Assembly: GCA_013791935.1 (NCBI GenBank) | Contig: VMSV01000235.1 | Span: 1-61,567 of the forward strand | Length of the DNA: 61,567 nt | Direction: 5' to 3' | From: Desulfobacteraceae bacterium | GTDB lineage: Bacteria > Desulfobacterota > Desulfobacteria > Desulfobacterales > UBA5616 | In this document: piece by piece, positions 17,475-25,549 of the stretch | How the letters are laid out: every line of letters starts with the position of its first letter | Numbering within the stretch: the first letter of the stretch is position 1 | Notes under the pieces: generated by a model | Databases searched by the model: none | What the model saw: the letters and a program-made list of their open reading frames with translations, nothing else | What the model was told of the DNA's origin: nothing | Made by a program: the position numbers and the translations under genes

Positions 17475-19150
17475 AGACAACGGACGCGGCATTTGTTCCC
17501 AACGCCCTGAAGCTTACAGAGCAGTCCATCCAATTGCTCCGGCAAAACGGTATTCCTATTCTTGCTGAATATTATGTTGGAAGCCTGCCGTTTATTTTCG
17601 GCCTGTTATATTTCTGGTCGGATATGAGCCGGAGCACCTATGCGGCTGTCTATTGTTCCGAGGCTGCGGCAGGTCTCGCCCTGCTTTTCATTTGGATGAA
17701 GTATTGGCATGTGCGGTTTTGCCGCCGGTTGTGGTGTGTGCTGCTGGGCACAACAGAAAAAAAGCGGCCTTTCGGCCATGAATTAGCCACAGTTGGCCGC
17801 CAGGCACTCCTCCAGGCCACCGGGATGATTGTTCAACCCGTATCCATGATCATCGCAATTCCTCTGGCATGGACCTACGCGTTCTATCAGAACGTCACGG
17901 TCATGGATAGGCTGCAATCAAATGATCTGAAAACCTTGTTTCAAAGTGCGGTTCGGCAATCAAAGTTATGGCCGGGACAAAACCATTTAATCCTATGCAT
18001 TTTGTCTTTTTTTGCGTTGTTTGTATTTTTCAATGTGTCGGTTGTATTGATGGTCCTGCCGTATATCCTCAAGAAACTGACAGGGATTGAAACCGCTTTT
18101 ACAATCAGCGGCATTCATGCCATGACCAATACGACTTTTTTTGCCACAGCCTGTGCTTTAACGTATCTGTGCGTTGACCCTGTCATCAAATCCGTCTACA
18201 CCCTCCGGTGTTTTTACAGCCAATCCCGCAGTACCGGAGATGATATTCGGATCGGGTTGAAACCATTTTTAATAACCACCCTGGTTGCTGTTTTGATTTG
18301 GGTGCCTATGATCGGGCCGTTTTCTTTTGTTTTGGCACAGAATGCGTCCTCCCGAAATACTTCACCCATGGACCAGGCGGCCACAATCAAAGCGATGACA
18401 ACGTATGCGGATCAATTGAATGAATCCATTGATGATGTTTTACAGAGGCCTCAGTTTTCCTGGCGCATGCCCCGGGAAAAATTAACAGAAAAAGATGAAA
18501 TCAAAAACACCTGGTTGAAAACAGGTCTTGAGTGGTTTTTTGACAAGTTGGGTAAAATGATGACCGCCATATGGGATTGGGTGGAATCCATGTTGGATTG
18601 GTTCAGTAAGTATTTCCCGAAAAAGGATGCCGCAAATCCTGAAAGCCATGCCTTGGAAACCGTTGTTCGAATCATTTTCGGGTTGATTGCCGTGGGTTTG
18701 ATGATTCTATTGATGGTGATTATCCATCGCTATCTCAAATACAAATGGCTGAACCAAACCCGTACGCCGGTTTTGGAACCTGCAGATCGCCCCGTAGACT
18801 TAAACGACGAAACCCTGACCGCAGCGGATCTACCCTATGATCGATGGTTGGCCCTATCGAAAGAATCCATGGAAAGCAAGGATTTTAGACAAGCACTCCG
18901 GGCGCTTTACCTGGCCATACTGGCGCAACTGGGGGATAAACACCGTATCGGCATCGCCCGGTATAAGTCCAACCGGGATTACCTGGTTGAATTGTCCACC
19001 CATTCCCATGCAGAGCCCGAATTATTCGAGCTGTTTGAAACCTGCATAAAAATGTTTGAACGGTTCTGGTATGGCATGCATCCGGTGGCCATGGATAAAT
19101 TGATCCGGTTTAAAGCCTGCCAGGAAAGGATCAGCGCCATTGTCCAATAA
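17471..19150 (+). CDS. DUF4129 domain membrane protein
   Basis: 559 residues. Several hydrophobic segments occupy the first 330 residues. A cytosolic or periplasmic loop and a last helix (VVRIIFGLIAVGLMILLMVI) precede the C-terminal DUF4129 domain, recognisable by ALRALYLAILAQLGDK, YKSNRDYL and MFERFWYG. DUF4129 proteins are standard members of MoxR-type operons, often fused to transglutaminase in other lineages; here the transglutaminase part is absent. The gene overlaps its neighbours by four bases upstream and eleven downstream. Confidence 0.8.
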   Translation: MKTTDAAFVPNALKLTEQSIQLLRQNGIPILAEYYVGSLPFIFGLLYFWSDMSRSTYAAVYCSEAAAGLALLFIWMKYWHVRFCRRLWCVLLGTTEKKRPFGHELATVGRQALLQATGMIVQPVSMIIAIPLAWTYAFYQNVTVMDRLQSNDLKTLFQSAVRQSKLWPGQNHLILCILSFFALFVFFNVSVVLMVLPYILKKLTGIETAFTISGIHAMTNTTFFATACALTYLCVDPVIKSVYTLRCFYSQSRSTGDDIRIGLKPFLITTLVAVLIWVPMIGPFSFVLAQNASSRNTSPMDQAATIKAMTTYADQLNESIDDVLQRPQFSWRMPREKLTEKDEIKNTWLKTGLEWFFDKLGKMMTAIWDWVESMLDWFSKYFPKKDAANPESHALETVVRIIFGLIAVGLMILLMVIIHRYLKYKWLNQTRTPVLEPADRPVDLNDETLTAADLPYDRWLALSKESMESKDFRQALRALYLAILAQLGDKHRIGIARYKSNRDYLVELSTHSHAEPELFELFETCIKMFERFWYGMHPVAMDKLIRFKACQERISAIVQ

Positions 19151-20408
19151 CAATTCCAAAACCCTGTTTTTGCTGGTCATCCTATTTGTATTGTTTGCGG
19201 CAGGACTGGTCCGACTTTTTCAAATGCGGTTTGAGGCCGGCGACCTTTATCCCCTCTATTCTTCTTTGCGGGCAGATCCCATGGGCACCCGGGTGATGTT
19301 TGAAAGCTTTAAAGCACTTTCCGAAAGGCAGGTCTCCCGAAATTTTAAACCCATGGACCAGATCCGGATGAATAACCACGCCACGGTCTTCTTTCTCGGG
19401 CTTGCGGAACCGGAGCAAGCCCTCATGGACAAAAAATGGGAAATCCTATTGGACCATCTGGAAGGCCAGGGTGGAAGACTGGTGATCTCTTTTCGGGCCA
19501 TGGAACCCTCCAACAAAAAAAAGACGGAAATAAAGAATGAGGGGAACGAAAAATCCGATCCATCCGATGAATCCATAAAAGAAGAACATCCGGAGAAACA
19601 AAAATCCGGCGGAGATGAAGAAACCCGTGGGGATATGGATAATAAAACCGATAAAAACGCATGGAAGGGGATATCGGAGCTGGGCATTCAATTCATCAGA
19701 GAAGCAAATATTAAAACCATGGCAGAAAGAACCGCTGTTAAGTCGTCATCAAGTCCGGATTATTTCCCTGAATCGATTTTCTGGCCGGACACCGGAAGTT
19801 TTATGCTTGAGGACCCTTCATGGCGCGTGATTTACATGCAAAATAACAATGCCGTGGTTGCTGCGCGGGATTGGGGAAAAGGTACACTGGTGATGATGGC
19901 GGACAGTTATCTCTTCAGCAATGAAGGCCTTCGCAAAAACCGGGTTCCGGAACTCCTTGCATGGCTCGCGGGACCGGAGGATACGGTCATTTTTGATGAA
20001 TTTCACCATGGCGTGATCAAAACCGTCGGCGTGGCCGACATGATCAATAAATATCGGCTGCATGGGGTGGTGGCTAGCCTGGTTGTCATCATGGGGCTTC
20101 TGGTTTGGCGGCAGATGACCCTGATGCCCGTCACCAGAGAGATGCAGGAAGAGAAGAGAACGGTCTTTGCCCAGGAGGCCATGCAAGGATGGAGCAGCCT
20201 GGTGGAACGGCATATCCCAACCAAGGATTTGTTGAATGTGTGTTATGACGCCTGGTTGAACAGTGAAGCATCCAACCGGGTTTCCAAAACCCGACTTGGA
20301 GAAACCCGAGACGTCATGGCGAAGCATAGCGCGAATCATCAGCATAAGCATAACCTGGCCACTTACCAAAAATTATTTGAACTGATCAAACAAGGAAAAA
20401 CCAGATGA
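19140..20408 (+). CDS. DUF4350 domain protein, single-pass membrane
   Basis: 422 residues starting at TTG 19140, with GGAAAGGA upstream and an 11-base overlap with the DUF4129 gene. An N-terminal helix (FLLVILFVLFAAGLVRLF) is followed by the DUF4350 fold: SLRADPMGTRVMFESF, then a glutamine-amidotransferase-like sheet (GGRLVISF). A charged insert of about 55 residues (Lys, Glu, Asp, Ser) looks disordered. VIFDEFHHG precedes the last membrane helix. Family members partner MoxR and DUF58 proteins. The biochemical role is not established. Confidence 0.8.
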   Translation: MSNNNSKTLFLLVILFVLFAAGLVRLFQMRFEAGDLYPLYSSLRADPMGTRVMFESFKALSERQVSRNFKPMDQIRMNNHATVFFLGLAEPEQALMDKKWEILLDHLEGQGGRLVISFRAMEPSNKKKTEIKNEGNEKSDPSDESIKEEHPEKQKSGGDEETRGDMDNKTDKNAWKGISELGIQFIREANIKTMAERTAVKSSSSPDYFPESIFWPDTGSFMLEDPSWRVIYMQNNNAVVAARDWGKGTLVMMADSYLFSNEGLRKNRVPELLAWLAGPEDTVIFDEFHHGVIKTVGVADMINKYRLHGVVASLVVIMGLLVWRQMTLMPVTREMQEEKRTVFAQEAMQGWSSLVERHIPTKDLLNVCYDAWLNSEASNRVSKTRLGETRDVMAKHSANHQHKHNLATYQKLFELIKQGKTR

Positions 20409-21370
20409 CAGCCCACATGGAATCCATTCAAGCCCTTCTGACAGAAGCAAAAGAAGAAATCGCAAAGGTGGTGATCGGCCAGGAAGAAGTTGTGACCTAC
20501 GCCCTGATTGCCATTTTTACCAACAACCATGCCCTGATCGAAGGGGTGCCCGGTGTGGGCAAAACCTTGTTGATCCGAACCCTGGCCCGGGTATTGGGAT
20601 GCGAGTTCGGCCGCATTCAGTTTACACCGGACCTGATGCCTGCAGATATTACCGGAACCCAGGTATTCAGCCTGCAAACCAACAGCTTTACCCTGGTCAA
20701 AGGACCGATATTCACCACCTTCCTTCTGGCGGATGAAATCAACCGGGCACCTGCCAAAACCCAATCCGCACTTCTTCAGGCCATGCAGGAAAGAACCGTG
20801 ACCATCGACCGGAAAACACACGTGTTGCCGGATAATTTCGCGGTATTCGCCACACAAAATCCCATCGAATACCAGGGAACTTACCCGTTGCCCGAAGCCC
20901 AGGTGGACCGGTTTATGATTAAAATCAAAATGGGTCATCCCCGGCAGGATCAGGAGTTGATCCTGGCCCGGCGCATGCTGGGAGATCATTCTCCGGAGGC
21001 TGTGTTAAAAAGCGAGTCGGTCAAAACGGTTATCTCGTCGGAAGCGCTCACAAATATGAGAAACCAACTCAAAGAGATTCTGATGAAAGAAGAATTGATC
21101 AACTACCTGGTGGAAATTGTTCGTCACACACGAAGCCATCAGAGTGTGATGATCGGAGCAGGACCCAGGGCAACCCAGGCGTTGATCCTTGGAAGCCGCG
21201 CCTATGCCGCCTTGGAGGGTCGGGATTTTGTAACTCCCGATGACGTCAAGGTGATGGCCAAACCCGTGCTGGGGCACCGTATTATTCTTCGTCCCGAATA
21301 TGAAATCGAGGGCCTTTCAGTGGATGAAGTCATTGAACAGATATTACAGGAAGTGAATGTCCCAAGATGA
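20405..21370 (+). CDS. MoxR-family AAA+ ATPase
   Basis: 321 residues. Walker A GVPGVGKT lies at 47-54 and Walker B LLADE at 107-111. The MoxR signature follows (INRAPAKTQSALLQAMQE), then the sensor region FATQNPIEYQGTYPLPEAQ. MoxR ATPases are chaperone-like motors that work with von Willebrand-type proteins to mature or load cofactors into enzyme complexes, or to respond to envelope stress. The start overlaps the DUF4350 stop (ATGA) and the end overlaps the DUF58 gene in the same way. The local co-chaperone is the DUF58 protein. The client is unknown. Confidence 0.93.
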   Translation: MTAHMESIQALLTEAKEEIAKVVIGQEEVVTYALIAIFTNNHALIEGVPGVGKTLLIRTLARVLGCEFGRIQFTPDLMPADITGTQVFSLQTNSFTLVKGPIFTTFLLADEINRAPAKTQSALLQAMQERTVTIDRKTHVLPDNFAVFATQNPIEYQGTYPLPEAQVDRFMIKIKMGHPRQDQELILARRMLGDHSPEAVLKSESVKTVISSEALTNMRNQLKEILMKEELINYLVEIVRHTRSHQSVMIGAGPRATQALILGSRAYAALEGRDFVTPDDVKVMAKPVLGHRIILRPEYEIEGLSVDEVIEQILQEVNVPR

Positions 21371-22749
21371 TCGTACCCACTAAACGGCTAATCTTTTTCA
21401 GCGCCATCTTTTTTATATCCGCATCGCTATTGGCCGTGAAGGATTCGCCTATATTTCCTTTTGCGTCTTCAGGTGCTTTGGGTTTTATCCTGTTGGCAGT
21501 ACTGGATGTTTTGTCTGGAAAATCAAGGTTTAAAAACCTGGAAGTCTCTTCGCCTGGTGTTGTCCGAATGACTGCCGGACGGTTGTCACTTCTCCCTTTA
21601 TCCTTTCAAAAGCCTGGGGATATCCATAAAACATTAAGGATCATCCCCATCCTTCCGGAAAGTGTGCATGCCGGTGAGCAGGGATATACCGTGAATTTAA
21701 CCAAGGGCGAAATCAAGGTTACGGTACCGCTGCAATGTAAAGCAAGGATCCGCGGGAAATATAACTTGACCGCCTGCTTTATTGATCAGTCCACAATCAT
21801 GGGGTTATGGGTGGTTCGCCGTAAATTTGCTCTTAACACCGAAATCAGGGTGTATCCCAACCTGATCACCGGCCAAAAGCAGATTCTGGGTTTGTTTCAC
21901 CGCAGGGAATGGGGCTGGCGGAATCTGCGTAAAATCGGCAAAGGCCGGGAATTTGAACAACTTCGGGACTATCTTCCCGGAGACAGTTATGAAGATATTG
22001 ACTGGAAGGCCACGGCCAGACGAAGACATCCCATCACCCGGGATTTCGAAGTTGAGCAATCCCAGGAAATCTACATCATGCTGGATGCATCCCGGCTGAG
22101 CACTCGGGTTTGCCGTTTTGAAAATCAGCCGGACCCGCTGGATAATGTGGACCAAAAAACATCGGAAACCACCATTTTTGAACGATATATTATAGGCGCC
22201 CTCACCATGGCCATGGCTGCCGATCGGGCCGGGGACCGTTATGGACTTCTGATCTTCAGCACCAAGCCGGATATCTTTCTCAAGGCCGGAAGAGGAAAGG
22301 CCCATTACAATGCTTGTATGGAAGCGCTTTATAACCATATGCCGAGTAGCGTGTCCCCTGATTTTGAGGAGGTGTTTGCCTTTATCGGCAGCACAATCCG
22401 CAAAAGGGCGATGCTGGTTTTTCTCACCCATCTGGATGATCCCCTTTTGTCCGAAAGTTTTATCAATACCTTGAACGCCGTGAACCGACAACATGTTGTG
22501 ATCATAAATATGATGCGTCCCAACGGCGCTCACCCGCTTTTTTCTTCAGCGTTGGATCTCCGGGACGATAAAAACCCTGAAAAGGCCATTTACGAGAAAC
22601 TGCTGGGCCATATGATATGGAGTTCTTTATCCACAACACGCCGTAAATTGTTTCAATATGGTGCCGGGTTTGTGTTGCTCAACGAAAAACAACTCTGCAG
22701 CCAATTGATCGATCAATACAGGGAAGTAAAACAGAGACAAATTATATGA
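21367..22749 (+). CDS. DUF58 (VWA-like) domain protein
   Basis: 460 residues. Two membrane segments near the N-terminus precede a long soluble region with the DUF58 signature GREFEQLRDYLPGDSYEDIDWKAT (near 195-217, quoted here in part as YLPGDSYEDIDWKAT). IYIMLDASR follows, resembling the MIDAS start of a VWA fold. DUF58 proteins are the usual partners of MoxR ATPases. It is coupled by ATGA overlaps on both sides. Confidence 0.88.
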   Translation: MIVPTKRLIFFSAIFFISASLLAVKDSPIFPFASSGALGFILLAVLDVLSGKSRFKNLEVSSPGVVRMTAGRLSLLPLSFQKPGDIHKTLRIIPILPESVHAGEQGYTVNLTKGEIKVTVPLQCKARIRGKYNLTACFIDQSTIMGLWVVRRKFALNTEIRVYPNLITGQKQILGLFHRREWGWRNLRKIGKGREFEQLRDYLPGDSYEDIDWKATARRRHPITRDFEVEQSQEIYIMLDASRLSTRVCRFENQPDPLDNVDQKTSETTIFERYIIGALTMAMAADRAGDRYGLLIFSTKPDIFLKAGRGKAHYNACMEALYNHMPSSVSPDFEEVFAFIGSTIRKRAMLVFLTHLDDPLLSESFINTLNAVNRQHVVIINMMRPNGAHPLFSSALDLRDDKNPEKAIYEKLLGHMIWSSLSTTRRKLFQYGAGFVLLNEKQLCSQLIDQYREVKQRQII

Positions 22750-23759
22750 TCCTTGATCTTCAAAAATTCATATCCCATGAAAGGCCGTTCTGGGAGGAGT
22801 TGGATGAAATGCTTACGGCAGTGGAAAATGACCCCTACCGGAATTTAAGCTTTCAGGAAATCAATCGGTTTCATTACCTGTATGAACGAGCCTCAGCCGG
22901 CCTGGTGAAAATCAATACTTTTACAGTGGAGGCGGATATCCGCCGGTATTTGGAATCCATGGTCGGTCGATCCTACACGATTATTTATGGCCATCGTGAA
23001 AATATCATCCGGTTTTCCCCGGTGAAATGGTTCTGGAGGACGTTTCCTCAGACATTTCGGCGACATTTTCACCTGTTTGTCTTAAGCCTGTGCATGATGG
23101 TTGTGGGGGGACTGTTTGGCGCAACGGCCCTGGTGATCGACCCCCATGCCAAGGCGGTTTTGCTTCCCTTTGAACATTTACAGGCCGATCCCCGTGACCG
23201 TGTTGCGGAAGAAGAAGGTCATAAATCCGAAGAACTCAAAAAACAGGGCAAAGCAAGTTTTTCCGCTTTTTTAATAACGAATAATACCCGGGTTTCAATT
23301 TTTGTACTCGCGTTGGGGATGACATGGGGCATCGGCACCGCTCTCCTCTTGTTTTCCAACGGTGTTATTTTGGGAGCGGTGATGGCGGATTATATCCAAG
23401 CCGGGCAGCAGGTATTTTTAACCGGGTGGTTGCTTCCCCATGGGGCTATAGAAATTCCGTCCATTCTTATCGCCGGACAAGCCGGATTGGTGTTGGCTGC
23501 GGCATTGATGGGCGGGAAATCGGGTAACCCCATGCGGCAGCGTCTCAGGAACATCGGTCCGGATCTGGTGACCCTGATTGGAGGCGTGGCTGTATTGCTG
23601 ATATGGGCAGGCCTTGTTGAGGCATTTTTTTCCCAATACCACGAACCGGTTATTCCTTATTCCGTAAAAATAATCTTTGGGTTCTCCGAACTGGTCATGT
23701 TAATTCTCTATTTGACGTTTGCCGGTAAAACCATCCCCTTCGGGATTAAAAAGGTTTAA
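22746..23759 (+). CDS. Stage II sporulation protein M-like (SpoIIM/DUF95) membrane protein
   Basis: 337 residues. The N-terminal 100 residues are helical and soluble, then come several membrane helices (HLFVLSLCMMVVGGLFGATAL; RVSIFVLALGMTWGIGTALLL; ILIAGQAGLVLAAALM). The region FLTGWLLPHGAIEIPSILIA is the SpoIIM/DUF95 hallmark. In non-sporulating bacteria these proteins belong to MoxR operons. The genome shows no other sign of sporulation here. It overlaps the DUF58 gene by four bases. Confidence 0.85.
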   Translation: MILDLQKFISHERPFWEELDEMLTAVENDPYRNLSFQEINRFHYLYERASAGLVKINTFTVEADIRRYLESMVGRSYTIIYGHRENIIRFSPVKWFWRTFPQTFRRHFHLFVLSLCMMVVGGLFGATALVIDPHAKAVLLPFEHLQADPRDRVAEEEGHKSEELKKQGKASFSAFLITNNTRVSIFVLALGMTWGIGTALLLFSNGVILGAVMADYIQAGQQVFLTGWLLPHGAIEIPSILIAGQAGLVLAAALMGGKSGNPMRQRLRNIGPDLVTLIGGVAVLLIWAGLVEAFFSQYHEPVIPYSVKIIFGFSELVMLILYLTFAGKTIPFGIKKV

Positions 23760-23763
23760 AAAG

Positions 23764-24543
23764 ATGACGGGAAATGGTTTGCACGCAACGCGGTTAGATG
23801 AAATCACCATACAGACACCCGAAGGGGTCTCCTTTTCGCTGCCCCTGGCAGGACCCATCAGCCGGTTTCTTGCCTGGTTGCTGGATGTGTGCTGCCTGAT
23901 GGCGGCCGCCCAGATGGTTAGGCTGATTTCACTGCTTTTCGGAATAATCAGCCCGGATGCATCCAACGCTGTTTCTATTTTTATTTTTTTCATCTTGAAT
24001 ATCGCCTATACCATCGTACTGGAGTGGTACTGGCAAGGACAGACCATCGGCAAAAGAATATTCGGATTACGGGTTATGGATGCCGGCGGCCTGCAGCTTC
24101 AACCCAGTCAGGTCATTATCCGAAACCTGTTACGTCCGGTGGACAGTTTGCCGGCATTTTATTTTTTAGGGGGTGTGGCATGCCTGACAACAAGATATTC
24201 ACAGCGATTGGGGGACATGGCTGCAAATACCATTGTGATCGCGCTGCCCAAAATAAAAAAACCAGAGATCGATTTGATCATCAAACCGAATTATTATAAT
24301 TCGCTGCTCAATTATCCGCATCTGGCCGCACGGCTGCGTCAAAAAACAACGCCCGAGGAAGCCAATTTCGCATTGCAATCTCTGTTAAGGAGAGACGATT
24401 TTGTTCCTGAAGCCCGTTTACATCTCTTTCATACATTTGCCGGCCATTATAAACGCAAGGTGAGATTCCCGGATGATATTTTAGCGGGGATTTCAGATGA
24501 GCAGTATATAAGGAATGTGGTGGATCTTTTATTTAAAGGGTGA
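23764..24543 (+). CDS. RDD family membrane protein
   Basis: 259 residues from ATG 23764, four bases after the SpoIIM-like stop; the frame is open upstream to 23719 but that part overlaps the previous gene. The RDD core has ISRFLAWLLDVCCLMAAAQM, a second helix ending in LEWYWQGQTIGKRIFGLRV, and QRLGDMAANTIV. A soluble C-terminal region of about 90 residues follows. It closes the operon. Its final codons run into a decayed transposase on the other strand, and no terminator is visible. Confidence 0.85.
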   Translation: MTGNGLHATRLDEITIQTPEGVSFSLPLAGPISRFLAWLLDVCCLMAAAQMVRLISLLFGIISPDASNAVSIFIFFILNIAYTIVLEWYWQGQTIGKRIFGLRVMDAGGLQLQPSQVIIRNLLRPVDSLPAFYFLGGVACLTTRYSQRLGDMAANTIVIALPKIKKPEIDLIIKPNYYNSLLNYPHLAARLRQKTTPEEANFALQSLLRRDDFVPEARLHLFHTFAGHYKRKVRFPDDILAGISDEQYIRNVVDLLFKG

Positions 24544-24544
24544 C

Positions 24545-24906
24545 ATTTGAATGTAACGGACCAGTTCCAGCAGATAGATTTCTTCCTGGCATAGGATGGA
24601 TTTGTACCGGTTCTGGAACAGATGCCCGCTTCTTTTATAGCGGCGGTTGAAGCTCACCGCCTACCCGGTCAGCAATCTCAGCATAACCGTACTCACGGAA
24701 ACATTGCCCGTCCGGACCAGAAGATGAAAATGATTGGACATCAAAGCAAAGGTGTAGCAGGGGGTTCCGGTCTCCATCAAAATGCAACCCGGTCTGTTCA
24801 GAATGTTATTCCCATGTTATCCCTGAAGATCTTGCTCCGCTCTATCCCCCAAGCAAATGATATGATGCAGGGCTCCCGGTGTGTCTATTCGTGACTGTCT
24901 TGGCAT
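24545..24906 (-). pseudogene. Decayed REP-associated tyrosine transposase (Y1/IS200-like), truncated
   Basis: Reading the minus strand from ATG 24906 (GAGAGG upstream) gives MPRQSRIDTPGALHHIIC, the typical start of a RAYT-type Y1 transposase. TAA at 24819-24817 interrupts it. The same frame continues with METGTPCYTFALMSNHFHLL, which contains the HUH-type metal motif (HFH). A second stop, TAG at 24663-24661, is followed by SFNRRYKRSGHLFQNRYKS and ILCQEEIYLLELVRYI. The frame then runs into the end of the RDD gene, so the C-terminal part is missing. The enzyme would have moved REP-like palindromes as single strands. Two stops and truncation make it inactive. Confidence 0.85.
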
Positions 24907-24991
24907 AACCTCTCAATACATAATTTCTGTGGAATAGAAACGTCTAATTTCATGGGCGTGCACGCATTCTAACTCCACTAAATCCAGAATA

Positions 24992-25393
24992 TCAAGTTTC
25001 TCGCGCCTTCACAATTTCCACCAGGTATCCGTCATGATCATACGCGAGACCCACGATGGCGTTTCTCATTTCCGGAACCGGCACGGCTTCCCGGATAATC
25101 TTCAGGCCTTCGTTCCGGATGGCCTCCATGACTTCCGTTGGATTGGGAACATAAAACGACACTTTCACCATTCTGCTTTTCAGACCTGGGTTTGAACCGT
25201 CCGCATGGTACATCAGGGCGATACGGGTCTCCGGTCGGCCTTCAAAGGCCATTATTGCCTCTTCCATATGGGGAAGCTTGACCTCAAATATCTTTTTCAA
25301 ACCGATAATGCGGGTATAAAAGTCTAAAGATCTTTCAAGATTGCTGACGCTGATTCCGGTTGAGCCCATATAGCTTTTGGATACTGCTGTCAT
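24992..25393 (-). CDS. VOC (glyoxalase/bleomycin-resistance fold) family protein
   Basis: 133 residues from ATG 25393 (GGAG about ten bases upstream); ATG 25408 is the alternative. Two beta-alpha-beta-beta-beta repeats are visible, starting SYMGSTGISVSNLERSLDFY and, in the second half, SFYVPNPTEVMEAI. The end AYDHDGYLVEIVKARE carries the Glu metal ligand common in the family. Members include glyoxalase I, methylmalonyl-CoA epimerase and extradiol-type enzymes. Which reaction applies is not clear. It lies alone between the transposase remnant and the CoA-transferase island. Confidence 0.75.
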   Translation of the reverse strand: MTAVSKSYMGSTGISVSNLERSLDFYTRIIGLKKIFEVKLPHMEEAIMAFEGRPETRIALMYHADGSNPGLKSRMVKVSFYVPNPTEVMEAIRNEGLKIIREAVPVPEMRNAIVGLAYDHDGYLVEIVKARET

Positions 25394-25479
25394 ATGCCTA
25401 TTCTCCATTGTGTAATTGATATCAAGCCGAATATTAAATTCATTTCGTTATCACGCACACCCCACTCCATGCATAAACC

Positions 25480-25508
25480 GGCCAGACACATAGGTCTGCC
25501 CCTAGGCC
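25480..25508. repeat. Half copy of palindromic repeat family 1
   Basis: CCAGACACATAGGTCTG with flanking GGCC/GGCC is a single-arm copy of the family whose full paired copies are at 29602-29669, 43422-43488 and 56708-56776. No second arm follows. Confidence 0.6.
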
Positions 25509-25549
25509 AGATCTATTAACCACCCATCAAGAAGGAGGAGATATTGGAA

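Noticed and set aside
24622..24894. Plus-strand frame of 90 codons
   Set aside because: It is antisense to the transposase remnant, whose minus-strand motifs are clear.
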